Below, piece by piece: positions 37,492 through 47,400 of a stretch of 64,000 nucleotides of DNA (position 1 is the first letter of the stretch; the number at the start of each line of letters is the position of its first letter). This stretch comes from Spirosoma rigui (GTDB lineage Bacteria > Bacteroidota > Bacteroidia > Cytophagales > Spirosomataceae), in assembly GCF_002067135.1 (NCBI RefSeq), contig NZ_CP020105.1:1798001-1862000 (forward strand). The letters are read 5' to 3'. The position numbers were made by a program, and so were the translations under genes. Under the pieces are notes generated by a model. The model was not told the DNA's origin. It ran no database searches and worked only from the letters and a program-made list of their open reading frames with translations.

Positions 37492-38781
37492 TTATCGTTG
37501 ATCCATTGGCTTAAATTCGCGCAGCGTAGCGCCGGTATAAATCTGGCGAGGCCGGCCGATTGGTTCTTTCTGCTCGCGCATTTCTTTCCACTGAGCAATC
37601 CAGCCCGGCAGGCGACCAATGGCAAACATTACCGTAAACATGTTCGTTGGGATGCCCAACGCGCGGTAGATGATACCCGAATAAAAATCGACGTTTGGGT
37701 ACAGTTTGCGCGATACGAAGTACTCGTCGTTAAGCGCGGCTTCTTCCAGTCCTTTGGCAATTTCCAGCACCGGATCATTAACGCCCAATTTGGTTAATAC
37801 GTCGTCGGCTGCTTTCTTGATGATACGGGCGCGGGGGTCGAAATTTTTATAGACGCGGTGACCGAAACCAAATAACCGGAAGCCCGTCGTTTTGGCGTTC
37901 TTGGCCATATCAATGTATTTATTGACATCGCCACCGCCCTCTTTTATCTCTTCCAGCATTTCAATCACTTCCTGGTTGGCACCACCGTGCAGGGGTCCCC
38001 ACAGCGCACTGACACCCGCCGAAATGGACGAATACAGATTGGCTTTAGAAGAGCCAACGAGACGTACTGTCGAGGTCGAGCAGTTTTGTTCGTGGTCGGC
38101 GTGCAGGATGAGCAAAACGTTCAGGGCTTCGGCTACGACCGGATCGACTTTATAGTCTTCAACCGGCAGGGCGAACATCATGTTCAGGAAGTTCGGGATG
38201 TAGTCGAGGTTATTTTTGGGGTAATTGATTGGATGACCCAGCGACCGTTTGTAAGACCACGTAGCGATTGTTGGCAATTTAGCCATCAACTTGATGATGT
38301 GCTGATCAGTAGAAGAAGCGTCTGCTGAATCGTCGTACGAGTCGGGGTAAAACGCGCTCATGGCACTAACCAGCGACGACAGAACCGCCATCGGGTGCGC
38401 ATTGACCGGGAAGCCGTCGAATATCTTCCGCATATCCTCATTGACAAGCGTATGCCGACGAATAGCGGTTTCAAACGTGGAGAACTCTTCCTGGGTAGGC
38501 AGTTCACCGTAGATAAGGAGATAGGCTACTTCAAGGAAGGATGCTTTCGACGCCAGATCCTCAATGGAATAGCCCCGATAGCGGAGAATACCCTCTTCAC
38601 CATCTAGAAATGTAATGCCGCTTTGGGTAGCGCCGGTGTTCTTGTAGCCCCGGTCTAACGTAACGTATCCGGTTTGGTCACGGAGGTTCGAGATGTCGAA
38701 GGCTTTTTCATGCTCGCTTCCTTCTAACGTAGGGAACGAATAAGATTTACCATCGACGGTTAATTCAGCAGCGTTTGCCAT
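37492..38781 (-). CDS. gltA: Citrate synthase
   Basis: Condenses acetyl-CoA with oxaloacetate at the entry of the citric acid cycle. The 429-residue product is a type II-length enzyme: N-terminal strand domain (LTVDGKSYSFPTLEGSEHEK), active-site His segments LHADHEQNCSTSTVRLVGSS and FGFGHRVYKNFDPRA, and the Asp near NVDFYSGIIYRALGIP. It converges with recA and probably is transcribed alone. Confidence 0.98.
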   Translation of the reverse strand: MANAAELTVDGKSYSFPTLEGSEHEKAFDISNLRDQTGYVTLDRGYKNTGATQSGITFLDGEEGILRYRGYSIEDLASKASFLEVAYLLIYGELPTQEEFSTFETAIRRHTLVNEDMRKIFDGFPVNAHPMAVLSSLVSAMSAFYPDSYDDSADASSTDQHIIKLMAKLPTIATWSYKRSLGHPINYPKNNLDYIPNFLNMMFALPVEDYKVDPVVAEALNVLLILHADHEQNCSTSTVRLVGSSKANLYSSISAGVSALWGPLHGGANQEVIEMLEEIKEGGGDVNKYIDMAKNAKTTGFRLFGFGHRVYKNFDPRARIIKKAADDVLTKLGVNDPVLEIAKGLEEAALNDEYFVSRKLYPNVDFYSGIIYRALGIPTNMFTVMFAIGRLPGWIAQWKEMREQKEPIGRPRQIYTGATLREFKPMDQR

Positions 38782-38969
38782 ACAAAAAATCAGGGTAGTG
38801 TATTCTAATAGAACGAATAAGGGATTGTGGCGATAGGAGCGTAAGCTGACAAAGCCAACCGGGCGAAATTAGTCCAAAAACATAAACGGCGAACGAAAAG
38901 CTAAGAAAAAGGCCATTAAACGCCCGTTAATTAATTGTGTAACCCCTCGACGGTGGAATTAGTTTTGTC

Positions 38970-40217
38970 TTATTGTGTGTAGCTTTTACCACCTTTCATT
39001 ACCAGGCGAATACGCCGGATGGCCGAGATCACTTTAGCAGGGTCACCGTCAACGGCTACCAGATCGGCCAGTAGCCCCGCCTTAACCCGGCCCCGGTCGG
39101 CCATATGAAACACATCAGCATTGACCGACGTAGCCGAGCGTAATACGTCAAGAGGTTTCATGCCGTAGTCGACCATCATCTCCAGTTCGCGGGCGTTATC
39201 GCCGTGGCTGAACACCCCCACGTCACCTCCGGAGCAGATGATTACACCCGCGTCCAGCGCCTGTTTGAATGTGTTTCTTTTTTCGCCGAGTCGGGCCGGT
39301 TCAGGTTGCTGCCCTTTTTTCCAGCCCCGATACTGGCTGACGGCATCACCAGCGGCCAGGGTAGGGCAGAGGGCTGTTCCGTTCTTTTTCATCAAGGCAA
39401 AGATTTCCGGTGTTCCGGCATCGCCATGTTCAACGGTTTCACAACCGGCCAGGATTGCCCGTCGCATACCTTCGGCGGTACTGGCGTGGGCCACAACGCC
39501 CCGCCCACTGCTGCGGGCCACTTCTACGATGAGTTTCAGCTCATCCAGCGTAAACGTTGGGCGCGCTTCGGCCATAAGCCCCCAGCGATAGTCCGCATAG
39601 ATCTTAATGGCGTCAGCTCCCTTTCCAATCTGGGTGCGAACGGCCCGAATCAGCGCATCGTGGCCATCGGCTTCTTCGGCACCCTGGGGTACGGCAATGT
39701 CAGGGCTGAAACTTTTGGGACCGTAGCTACCCGAAGCAATAAGTGCCTTCGTCACGATCATCATGCGGGGGCCGGGGATAATCCCCTGGTTGATGGCTTG
39801 CTTGAGGCCTACATCGTCGTAGTCAGCTCCTTCGGTACCGAGATCCCGTACGGTAGTGAAACCTGCCAGCAGCGTTTTCTGCGCGTGAACCGTTGCCCGA
39901 GCCACTCGTAGCGACCGTGCTTCCCGCAGCACCTGATCATCCCAGGAGGTTTCATTATAGGGGTGGAGCAGCAGGTGGGAGTGGCCTTCAATGAAACCGG
40001 GCAGTAACGTAGTGCCTTTGAGGTCGACGATGGTAGCATTGGCTGCCGAAACCGAAGCGGCTGGACCCACGGCCTCGATTTTATCGCCGTTGACACGTAC
40101 CACCCAGCCTTCGTGCATGGTTTCGCCATCGAAAATCCGATCGGGACGTAGTAGCTGCGTGGTTTGGGCAAGGAGCGAATAAGGTACTAAAAGTAGTAAC
40201 AGATAGAGTCGTCTCAT
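38970..40217 (-). CDS. Secreted amidohydrolase (imidazolonepropionase-like)
   Basis: A metal-dependent hydrolase of the amidohydrolase superfamily with a signal peptide ([18 protein letters not shown]). From ATG 40217 it is 415 residues. The metal-site motif HxH is in [14 protein letters not shown], the bridging Lys in [12 protein letters not shown], further His in [11 protein letters not shown] and TVEHGDAG, and Asp in [12 protein letters not shown]. Related exported enzymes cleave peptides such as prolidase or Xaa-Arg substrates, but the substrate here is unknown. The TTG at 40232 directly abuts an inverted repeat and is a less likely start. Confidence 0.88.
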   Translation of the reverse strand: MRRLYLLLLLVPYSLLAQTTQLLRPDRIFDGETMHEGWVVRVNGDKIEAVGPAASVSAANATIVDLKGTTLLPGFIEGHSHLLLHPYNETSWDDQVLREARSLRVARATVHAQKTLLAGFTTVRDLGTEGADYDDVGLKQAINQGIIPGPRMMIVTKALIASGSYGPKSFSPDIAVPQGAEEADGHDALIRAVRTQIGKGADAIKIYADYRWGLMAEARPTFTLDELKLIVEVARSSGRGVVAHASTAEGMRRAILAGCETVEHGDAGTPEIFALMKKNGTALCPTLAAGDAVSQYRGWKKGQQPEPARLGEKRNTFKQALDAGVIICSGGDVGVFSHGDNARELEMMVDYGMKPLDVLRSATSVNADVFHMADRGRVKAGLLADLVAVDGDPAKVISAIRRIRLVMKGGKSYTQ

Positions 40218-40232
40218 GAGCGAAATAAGCAA

Positions 40233-40289
40233 GTGTCAAACATACGCAAAAAGGAGGCTTTCAGGCCCCCTTTCGCGTATGTTTGACAC
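40233..40289 (-). terminator. Palindrome with embedded terminator upstream of the amidohydrolase gene
   Basis: GTGTCAAACATACGC (40233-40247) is perfectly complementary to GCGTATGTTTGACAC (40275-40289). Inside, on the minus strand, GGGGGC/GCCTCC followed by five Ts forms a terminator core. It would end the upstream small membrane-protein transcript 16 bases before the amidohydrolase ATG, leaving little room for a promoter. Confidence 0.7.
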
Positions 40290-40333
40290 GTATGGATCAA
40301 CAAAAGTCGGGTTGCTTGACGCTATCCTCCTGC

Positions 40334-40735
40334 TTAGCGTTTTCTGGATAGGATATCCAGCGCTCCTTGCCCGAATACGAGGGCCAACAGGCCGGGCAAC
40401 AGAATTGCACCCGCCCGGAAACCGGCTCCCGTTAGCTTATATACGCCTGAATTATAGAGCATAAAGCTATCGAACAACCAGTAGCCCGCTATGGCCAGCA
40501 GCGCCGTCAGGATAATTGCTCCGAGCGGTTTGCCCAACCGTGCCACAACGTTGGCTATGATCAACGCGAGGGCAATGACAACACCGACAGTAGCCAGTGC
40601 TTTAGGGAACGTTTCGAGGTAATCGTAATCGAAAAAGAAGACACCCGCACGGCCGATCAGGTTGGGGTGGGCTAGGAGCCAGGCATCAAGAACGACCAGT
40701 ACGAGTAGGAGAACGTAAAAAAAAGGGTTACGCAT
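40334..40735 (-). CDS. Small four-helix membrane protein
   Basis: Unrecognised 133-residue protein starting at ATG 40735 (MRNPFFYVLLLVLVVLDAWL). It is almost entirely hydrophobic with about four spans: FFYVLLLVLVVLDAWLLA, ALATVGVVIALALIIANVVA, AIILTALLAIAGYWLFDSFM and GAILLPGLLALVFG. No functional motif is visible. It lies downstream of the HEPN pair on the same strand, separated by about 55 bases. Confidence 0.68.
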   Translation of the reverse strand: MRNPFFYVLLLVLVVLDAWLLAHPNLIGRAGVFFFDYDYLETFPKALATVGVVIALALIIANVVARLGKPLGAIILTALLAIAGYWLFDSFMLYNSGVYKLTGAGFRAGAILLPGLLALVFGQGALDILSRKR

Positions 40736-40790
40736 GAAGTGAAAGAAGGTTGCAATAATCAATAAAAAGGAGATACAATATTATTGCCTA

Positions 40791-41180
40791 TTAGCGAGTA
40801 GCATGCACAGGTTTCATTCTAAACTCTACATCGGGGGCTACAAATATGTACGCCTTTTCAACGGCTACGCCATATAAGTCAATATCTGATTCTTCCCAAC
40901 CCGTCTCACGTTTAACAGGCAAACCATCTATGAAATACTCATGTCGTAACATGATTACTGCAGATATTTGGAGTAGTTCCTGTTTTGTCAATACGTATTG
41001 CACCTGACTTACCAGGTAGTCCAAAGCGCTCTTTCTATCATCGTCAATCCATTTGGCGGCAATTAACAAATCCCATACAGAAGCGTCCTCACGCCGTACA
41101 AGCGCAAAGAAAAGCAACGTCCCTTTTTCAACCGTTATCGGCTCAATGAGGCTTCCTATTTTCTTTATTAACTGCTTCAT
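40791..41180 (-). CDS. Unknown protein paired with a HEPN protein
   Basis: A 129-residue soluble protein I do not recognise (MKQLIKKIGSLIEPITVEKG; KWIDDDRKSALDYLVSQVQY; GWEESDIDLYGVAVEKAYIF). The phrase GWEESDIDLYGVAV has a D-x-D but not the G-S-x10-D-x-D pattern of minimal nucleotidyltransferases, so I do not call it one. Its ATG overlaps the upstream HEPN stop by four bases, so the two are translationally coupled and probably act together. Base composition is more AT-rich than the flanks. Confidence 0.65.
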   Translation of the reverse strand: MKQLIKKIGSLIEPITVEKGTLLFFALVRREDASVWDLLIAAKWIDDDRKSALDYLVSQVQYVLTKQELLQISAVIMLRHEYFIDGLPVKRETGWEESDIDLYGVAVEKAYIFVAPDVEFRMKPVHATR

Positions 41181-41593
41181 AGAATCTTCAGGAGCGTTTT
41201 CGTAGCACTTAATATAGCCAAAACGTCATCTCTTCGCTGCAACATCTCGCTCTTCGTGAGCACACTTATGCGGCTGTAGCGTGATTCAGGGTCCCAAGCT
41301 TTTACTGTTGACCAATCTGAAAAATAGAACTGCTTAACGTTAGTCTCAACACCTGATAGATGTAGCAATGTATCAAGACTATGCGTTTTAAAGCTTGCCA
41401 GTCCATCAAACTCTTTCCGCGATTCCGGAAACCCCTCCCAACGTAACGTTCTGCAAATTCGCCATTTAAGCGCTATTTCTATGACATATCCGCATAGATA
41501 AGCTGCTCCATCAAACCGACCAGCTAAAAACAATGCGTCAGCGTCAGCTAGACGGGCACTCGCGATGCGTTTCAAATCTGATTTCACTAGCAT
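41177..41593 (-). CDS. HEPN-domain protein
   Basis: The 138-residue product (ATG 41593, MLVKSDLKRIASARLADADA) has the HEPN helical core LFLAGRFDGAAYLCGYVIEIALKWRI. HEPN proteins include RNases in toxin-antitoxin and defence modules, and non-catalytic partners of nucleotidyltransferases. A clear R-x4-6-H catalytic motif is not obvious, so RNase activity is uncertain. A TTG at 41602 is an alternative start. It begins 19 bases after the uvrA stop, with an inverted repeat across the junction, and overlaps its partner gene by four bases. Confidence 0.72.
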   Translation of the reverse strand: MLVKSDLKRIASARLADADALFLAGRFDGAAYLCGYVIEIALKWRICRTLRWEGFPESRKEFDGLASFKTHSLDTLLHLSGVETNVKQFYFSDWSTVKAWDPESRYSRISVLTKSEMLQRRDDVLAILSATKTLLKIL

Positions 41594-41625
41594 AAGTGAC
41601 AAAGTACGTGCTTACTTTGTCACTT
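41594..41625 (-). repeat. Perfect inverted repeat at the uvrA / HEPN junction
   Basis: AAGTGACAAAGTA (41594-41606) is perfectly complementary to TACTTTGTCACTT (41613-41625), loop CGTGCT. One arm is the last codons of uvrA; the other fills the whole spacer up to the HEPN ATG. There is no T-tract. Confidence 0.7.
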
Positions 41626-44563
41626 CCAATTCCATTTTAAGGAACTTACCCGTATAACTTCCTTTTGCCTCGGCTACTTTTTCCGGGGTACCTTCGGCAA
41701 CGATAAAGCCGCCTTTGTTACCCCCCTCGGGACCCAGATCAATGAGGTGATCCGATACTTTGATTACGTCCAGGTTATGTTCGATAATCAGGACGGTATT
41801 ACCCTTGTTTGCCAGTTTATTGAGTACGTCCAGCAAGTGGGCAATGTCCTGAAAGTGCAGCCCGGTGGTGGGTTCGTCGAGGATATACAGCGTTTTGCCC
41901 GTGTCTTTCTTCGATAACTCTTCGGCGAGTTTCACCCGCTGGGCCTCGCCACCCGACAAGGTCGTGGCGTGCTGGCCGAGGGTAATGTAGCCAAGCCCTA
42001 CGTCGTTCATGGTTGTGACTTTGCGCAGGATTTTAGGCTGACTCGCGAAGAAGTCCAGCGCCTGCTCAACCGTCATGTCCAGCACATCGGCAATGGATTT
42101 CCCTTTGAAGCGCACTTCCAGTGTTTCGCGGTTGAAGCGTTTGCCTTTGCAGGTTTCGCACATCACGTGCACGTCGGGCAAAAACTCCATCTCGATTTTC
42201 TTCATGCCTGCCCCTTCGCAGTCTTCGCAACGGCCCCCTTTCACGTTGAACGAAAAACGACCGGGTTTATAGCCCCGGATCTTGGCTTCGGGCAGTTCGG
42301 CAAACAGCATCCGGATGTCGGAGAACATGCCGGTATAGGTAGCCGGGTTAGAGCGGGGCGTTCGCCCAATGGGCGACTGATCGACCTCAATGACTTTGTC
42401 CAGGTGCTCCAGTCCTTCTACCGTTTTGAACGGCAACGGCTCGCGCTTGGACCGGAAAAAGTGGCGATTCAGAACCGGGAACAGGGTTTCGTGAATGAGC
42501 GATGATTTACCGCTGCCCGATACCCCCGTGATGGTAACCATCTTGCCAAGGGGAAGTTTCAGCGTTACGTTTTTCAGATTGTGACCGGTAGCGTTTTTGA
42601 TGATCAGAAACTTGCCGTTGCCCTTGCGTCGCTCGGTGGGTACATCGATATTCAGACGACCGCTCAGGTAATCGGCGGTGCTGCTGCTACCCGCTACGCC
42701 CGCATACTGGTTCTTCAGGAACTCATCAGGAGTACCCTGATTCACTACCTGCCCGCCATGCCGACCGGCACCGGGACCGATGTCCAGAATGTAGTCGGAC
42801 TCAAGCATCATGTCCTTGTCGTGTTCCACCACGAGTACCGTATTGCCTAAATCGCGCAGGTTTTTGAGCGAATCGATCAGCTTGACGTTATCGCGCTGGT
42901 GCAGACCGATACTCGGTTCGTCCATGATGTAGAGTACCCCAACGAGCTGCGTTCCGATCTGGGTAGCCAGCCGAATCCGCTGCGCTTCGCCACCCGACAG
43001 CGTCCGCAGGGGCCGGTCGAGGGTGAGGTAGTCCAGCCCAATATCGAGCAGGAAGCCAATACGCTTGCGAATCTCTTTGAGAATTTCCTTACCGATAACG
43101 TTCTGCCGATCGGTCAGGCGATCTTCCACGCCGTCGAACCAGGCCGACAACTCCGAAATGTCCATGCGGGCCAGTTCCGAAATGTTCCGTTGGTCGATCT
43201 TAAAGTATAAAGACTCTTTTTTCAGTCGGGCACCTTCGCACTCAGGGCAGGTCTTTACAACCATGAAATCTTTCAACCACTCCTGAATCTTGTCGGTGCT
43301 GTTCTCCTGCTGGCGTTTCAGGAAGTTGACAATCCCTTCGAACTTAAAGGCGTACCGTTCGGCGGGGGCTGCGTTCTTACCCGATGCCCGTGGGGGCGTA
43401 TCCCGGTCGGCAGCGCTTTCGTCGTCGGTACCGAACATCAGCGCGTGGAGCAGATCCTCAGGAAACTTGGCAACGGGCGTGCTGAGATTAAGCTTATATT
43501 TTTTTAGAATCACTTCGATCTCCTTGAAGATCCACAACTCCCGAAACTCACCCAGGGGGGCAATGGCTCCGCGGCTGATACTCAGTGATTTATCGGGAAT
43601 GACCGATTCTTCCGTTATTTCTTCCACAATACCCAGACCGTTACAAACCGGGCAGGCACCGTAGGGGGAGTTGAACGAGAAGGAGTTAGGTGACGGTTCG
43701 TCGTAGCTGATGCCCGATTCGGGATCCATCAGGTTCTGCGAAAAATAGACGAGCGTTCCCTCACCGTCAAGCATCTGCATGGCCCCTTTGCCTTGTTTCA
43801 AGGCCGTTTGTACCGACTGGCTGAGCCGGTAACGGGACTGCGTATCGCCCGCGTCGGATTTGGGTACCAGCCGGTCAATCACGATTTCAATATCGTGGAT
43901 CTTGTACCGGTCTAGCTGCATTTTTGGGGCAATATCCTGCACCACGCCGTCGACGCGTACCTTGGTATACCCCATTTTGGCGATCTGTACAAAGAGTTCG
44001 CGATAATGGCCTTTACGGCTCCGGATAACGGGAGCCAGCAACGTCAGTTTCTGCCCTTCGTACCGACCCATGATGGTGTCGATGATCTGGTCCTGCGACT
44101 GCCGTTCCATTTTCCGACCCGTCAGGTACGAGTATGCTTCACCGGCGCGGGCGTAGAGCAGACGCAGGAAGTCATAGATCTCGGTGGTGGTACCCACGGT
44201 TGACCGGGGATTTTTCGACGTCGTTTTCTGCTCAATAGAGATCACCGGACTGAGGCCGTTTATCTTATCGACATCGGGCCGCTCCATGTCGCCAATGAAG
44301 GAGCGGGCATAGGCCGAGAAGCTCTCCATATAGCGCCGTTGCCCTTCGGCGTAGATGGTATCGAACGCCAGTGACGATTTGCCACTACCGCTGATGCCAG
44401 TCACCACCACGAGCTTATTGCGGGGAATGCTAACGTCAATGTTTTTGAGATTATGTTCACGGGCTCCCAGCACGTCGATCTGGTCGTAGCCTGTCAGGTC
44501 AATATCGGTAAGGCCGGCCTGGCGCTCGGTCGCTTTTTCTTCTGTCACGTTCGATTGGCTCAT
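41612..44563 (-). CDS. uvrA: Excinuclease ABC subunit A
   Basis: UvrA is the damage-sensing ATPase of nucleotide excision repair. From ATG 44563 ([10 protein letters not shown]) it is 983 residues with two ABC modules: Walker [15 protein letters not shown] and [14 protein letters not shown], signatures [16 protein letters not shown] and [15 protein letters not shown], and zinc-finger Cys pairs ([18 protein letters not shown] and [16 protein letters not shown]). An in-frame extension of 44 residues to 44695 runs through a repeat element (GAGACGCG.. hairpin) and lacks UvrA similarity, so it was dropped. The HEPN module follows closely and may be read through. Confidence 0.97.
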   Translation of the reverse strand: MSQSNVTEEKATERQAGLTDIDLTGYDQIDVLGAREHNLKNIDVSIPRNKLVVVTGISGSGKSSLAFDTIYAEGQRRYMESFSAYARSFIGDMERPDVDKINGLSPVISIEQKTTSKNPRSTVGTTTEIYDFLRLLYARAGEAYSYLTGRKMERQSQDQIIDTIMGRYEGQKLTLLAPVIRSRKGHYRELFVQIAKMGYTKVRVDGVVQDIAPKMQLDRYKIHDIEIVIDRLVPKSDAGDTQSRYRLSQSVQTALKQGKGAMQMLDGEGTLVYFSQNLMDPESGISYDEPSPNSFSFNSPYGACPVCNGLGIVEEITEESVIPDKSLSISRGAIAPLGEFRELWIFKEIEVILKKYKLNLSTPVAKFPEDLLHALMFGTDDESAADRDTPPRASGKNAAPAERYAFKFEGIVNFLKRQQENSTDKIQEWLKDFMVVKTCPECEGARLKKESLYFKIDQRNISELARMDISELSAWFDGVEDRLTDRQNVIGKEILKEIRKRIGFLLDIGLDYLTLDRPLRTLSGGEAQRIRLATQIGTQLVGVLYIMDEPSIGLHQRDNVKLIDSLKNLRDLGNTVLVVEHDKDMMLESDYILDIGPGAGRHGGQVVNQGTPDEFLKNQYAGVAGSSSTADYLSGRLNIDVPTERRKGNGKFLIIKNATGHNLKNVTLKLPLGKMVTITGVSGSGKSSLIHETLFPVLNRHFFRSKREPLPFKTVEGLEHLDKVIEVDQSPIGRTPRSNPATYTGMFSDIRMLFAELPEAKIRGYKPGRFSFNVKGGRCEDCEGAGMKKIEMEFLPDVHVMCETCKGKRFNRETLEVRFKGKSIADVLDMTVEQALDFFASQPKILRKVTTMNDVGLGYITLGQHATTLSGGEAQRVKLAEELSKKDTGKTLYILDEPTTGLHFQDIAHLLDVLNKLANKGNTVLIIEHNLDVIKVSDHLIDLGPEGGNKGGFIVAEGTPEKVAEAKGSYTGKFLKMELEVTK

Positions 44564-44618
44564 TCTAAACAACAACGTAAAACGAACGGGGGTAGTTTCC
44601 GAAAAACCAGTATAGAAC

Positions 44619-44709
44619 ACGGATCCTGTTACCCCTTTTCGTAGAGACGCGACACTTCGTGTCTCCGCATGTGCCAGCAATCTGACAAAACACAAACAAC
44701 AGGATCCGT
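44619..44709. repeat. Compound inverted repeat upstream of uvrA
   Basis: ACGGATCCTGTT (44619-44630) and AACAGGATCCGT (44698-44709) are perfect 12-base arms around a 67-base loop that contains a second self-complementary unit, GAGACGCGACACTTCGTGTC then TC (about 44644-44665). It looks like a mobile or dispersed repeat placed in the uvrA upstream region, but only one copy is in the window. Confidence 0.6.
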
Positions 44710-44748
44710 ACCTACGTATTACGAGTCAATTCACTTGACGCTGATTTA

Positions 44749-44837
44749 ATGTATAAGAAGCGAAGGGGGTAGTTTAATGGGTTATACATGTAGTGTGCTC
44801 ATCAGGTAATCAACCGACCACCTGATGAGCACACTAC
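44749..44837. repeat. Two adjacent hairpins between the M48 protease and uvrA
   Basis: ATGTATAA (44749-44756) pairs with TTATACAT (44782-44789); immediately next, GTAGTGTGCTCATCAGGT (44790-44807) pairs perfectly with ACCTGATGAGCACACTAC (44820-44837) over 18 bases with a 12-base loop. No T-tract follows on either strand. It lies 20 bases past the protease stop, in terminator position. Confidence 0.72.
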
Positions 44838-44856
44838 GCTCGTTTGTCATATATGG

Positions 44857-46326
44857 TTACTTCGCAATTATCTTGATCAGCGAACCCTGCGCTACGCGGT
44901 CGTTGGCGCGCATGCTGTTAAGTGTTCCGAGTTCTTCGAGTCGGGCCGAGGGCATACCCAATGCGTTCATGGCTTCGCTGAACGAACCATCGCGGGGGAC
45001 GCTCTTGACCAGTACACGCTCGGGTTTGCGGTTTAGCTTGTCGGGGTCGCTGAGGGCTTTGAATCCGCCGGCTACGCTCTGAAACGTACGGAAGGAGTTG
45101 TTGAATGTACTGGCTGCCGACAGGCCGTGCAGCGCATATACGGCGTTGTTATACTGAATAAGCCAGGTAGCAATCTGGGTGGCAGTTTTAGGGTCCTGCT
45201 GCTGCTGGGGCTGGCCCTGCTGCTGCGGAGCCTGTTGCTGCGAAATCAGTACGTAGGCAGGATTGCCGTTAATTGTCGTCTTTTGGTTCTCCGATACGTT
45301 CAAACTCAGCTCTTTCACCAGATTCTGGGCCGCTTCGTCCAGCGAGCTTCCTTTCGCCAGCATCAGAATCATTGCCATTTTGCCCTCTTTGGGGCTCATC
45401 TGGAACTGCTCGGGAGAATTCTGGTGCTGCCAGCCGCTGGGTACCGGAAATTGAAAGCGTAGTTCAGGATGGTAAAACTGATTGTTTTCGACAAAGCCTT
45501 GTTTCGGATCTTCGCCGTAGGTAATCCCATCAACCAGCCGCAGGTATTGGTCACGGTTGACCTGGTAGTTAGCCGGATTCTTCGCCTGGTATTCCGTAGC
45601 CAGCTTGTTGACCGTAACGTTCCGGTTGCCCGGATCGGGGTGGGTCGACATAAAAGTAGGAATGGTCTCACCGGAGCTTTCTGAAATTCGTTTGATGGTC
45701 GAGAAGAAGTTGGCCATCTGGTGGGCATCGTAGCCAATCTTGCTGGAATACTCGACGCCAATTTCATCCGACTGCGACTCGTGGCTCCGGCTGTACTTGA
45801 GCAGGAGCAGACCCGCACCCTGCTGGGCCAGTTCGGTCGCCTGGGGTAACAGGATGGCGGTAGCAATTGTCCCAAGCGTGCCAAACAGCTGCTTGTTTTG
45901 CTGGCTGGCTGCGTGACGGGCCGTAATGTGGCCAATTTCGTGGCCCAGCACACCCGCAAATTCGGCTTCATTGTTGAAGTGGGCCAGAATACCTCGGGTA
46001 AAATACACGAAACCACCCGGTACGGCAAAGGCGTTGACAACGGGTGAGTCGACAATGTAAAATTGATAAGGCAGATCGGGCCGGTGCGAAATTTTCGCCA
46101 TTGCCTGCCCTTTCTGGTTCATGAAGGCCTGCAGGTTTTTGTTATCATACAAACCCATGCTGGCTACTACCGAAGGGTGCGACTGTTGGCCAAGGGCTAT
46201 TTCCTGCTCCTGCGACATCAGGTTCAACTCCCGTTTTCCCGTAACCGGGTTACGGGCGCAGGTAGCAAAGGCAAGAGATAGGGCCATAACCAGGGAAACC
46301 TGGAGGAAAGCGGTGTTCGTGCGCAT
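44857..46326 (-). CDS. M48-family metalloprotease lipoprotein
   Basis: A periplasmic zinc protease, 489 residues, related to envelope quality-control proteases such as BepA. A lipoprotein-type signal (VSLVMALSLAFATC, Cys23) precedes the M48 domain with HEIGH in GVLGHEIGHITARHAA and the third ligand Glu in SRSHESQSDEIGVEY. Residues ~360-375 are Gln-rich (QQQAPQQQGQPQQQQ). The last ~55 residues (VLVKSVPRDGSFSEAMNALG.., LIKIIAK) are a LysM-like tail seen in related Bacteroidota proteases. It probably degrades misfolded outer-membrane or periplasmic proteins. Confidence 0.92.
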   Translation of the reverse strand: MRTNTAFLQVSLVMALSLAFATCARNPVTGKRELNLMSQEQEIALGQQSHPSVVASMGLYDNKNLQAFMNQKGQAMAKISHRPDLPYQFYIVDSPVVNAFAVPGGFVYFTRGILAHFNNEAEFAGVLGHEIGHITARHAASQQNKQLFGTLGTIATAILLPQATELAQQGAGLLLLKYSRSHESQSDEIGVEYSSKIGYDAHQMANFFSTIKRISESSGETIPTFMSTHPDPGNRNVTVNKLATEYQAKNPANYQVNRDQYLRLVDGITYGEDPKQGFVENNQFYHPELRFQFPVPSGWQHQNSPEQFQMSPKEGKMAMILMLAKGSSLDEAAQNLVKELSLNVSENQKTTINGNPAYVLISQQQAPQQQGQPQQQQDPKTATQIATWLIQYNNAVYALHGLSAASTFNNSFRTFQSVAGGFKALSDPDKLNRKPERVLVKSVPRDGSFSEAMNALGMPSARLEELGTLNSMRANDRVAQGSLIKIIAK

Positions 46327-46576
46327 CGTTGTTCAGTGAATTGTGAGTGATGGAATGGTCGCTTACCTGACCCAACGTATTACTGCTGAGTGAGATTAAG
46401 TGTAGTACAAACTACAGTCGATGTATAATTTGTTTAAATTGATCCCTTTCATCGTTGGCTGAACCGTGGATGGCGGATTGATGCGATAGCTTTCGGCTAC
46501 CCAAAAAACGGGTCAACGTGCAGATTGGCAACCGGAGAAGAGTTGCCTCTTAATTAGATTAATTTCCTCACCATTA

Positions 46577-47386
46577 ATGCATTATAGTATGGCCGTGAAC
46601 GGTATACGTCGGTACGTCAGGTTATTGAATCACATTGCCAATCCGGTTGAATACATTGTCCGAAAAGGTGAGCGACACAGACGGGACCTTGTCTTTACCA
46701 CCAAACCGCTGCCACTACGTTTCCCGGTATCTGCCGCACTTTACCAGGTATTCAAGGAAATATTCATGGCCGACGTGTATGAGATGGACACGCTGGTGAG
46801 AACACTGCCGGCTCAACCAGTGGTTATTGACATTGGCGCCAATGCTGGCTTTTTCGACATTCAGCTACTGTCCAAAATAGACGGTGCCACAATCTATGCA
46901 TACGAACCGATGCCCGCCAACGTGAAAACACTGCGCGCTACGCTGCAGCAGAACCCCAGACTTGAAAAAAGTATTCAGCTTTTTCAGATGGCCGTTACGG
47001 GTAAGCCCCTCGATAAACTCGACCTCTTCGCCGAACCCGAAGAGAATGCCCAGGTTGTAGCATCCAGGTTTGCCGGCTTCAACGAAAACAACACCAAAAA
47101 AATAACCGTACCCTGCATTACGCTCACCGCCATCATGCAGTCGAACGATCTGCGATCGGTTGATCTGTTAAAACTGGACTGCGAGGGGAGTGAATACGAT
47201 ATTCTGTACCATACCAATCCGGAACTGATTCGACGTATCGGCAAAATGGTTGTCGAAGTGCACGATGTGGACAAAGACCGCAACAACGTCGGTGCGCTCA
47301 ACACCTATATCCAGTCGCTGGGCTACACCACAACGCACGAACCCATCAATGCTTTCTGCCACGCCCTGGAAGCAGTCCGGCAGTAG
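46577..47386 (+). CDS. FkbM-family methyltransferase
   Basis: A SAM-dependent O-methyltransferase of 269 residues. The SAM site is VVIDIGANAGFFDIQLLSKI with the acidic YAYEPMPANVKTLRATL; SVDLLKLDCEGSEYDILYHT is the FkbM hallmark. Substrates of this family are often sugars in polysaccharides or natural products. It faces a family-4 glycosyltransferase gene tail to tail with 14 bases between, so a role in surface glycan decoration is plausible but unproven. Start could also be the ATG at 46589. Confidence 0.9.
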   Translation: MHYSMAVNGIRRYVRLLNHIANPVEYIVRKGERHRRDLVFTTKPLPLRFPVSAALYQVFKEIFMADVYEMDTLVRTLPAQPVVIDIGANAGFFDIQLLSKIDGATIYAYEPMPANVKTLRATLQQNPRLEKSIQLFQMAVTGKPLDKLDLFAEPEENAQVVASRFAGFNENNTKKITVPCITLTAIMQSNDLRSVDLLKLDCEGSEYDILYHTNPELIRRIGKMVVEVHDVDKDRNNVGALNTYIQSLGYTTTHEPINAFCHALEAVRQ

Positions 47387-47400
47387 TATTCCGGTTGATT

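Noticed and set aside
40791..41180. Calling the HEPN partner a minimal nucleotidyltransferase antitoxin
   Set aside because: It has one D-x-D but lacks the G-S motif and spacing of that family.
44564..44695. N-terminal extension of uvrA
   Set aside because: The 44 extra codons lie in repeat DNA, have no UvrA similarity, and ATG 44563 gives a normal start.
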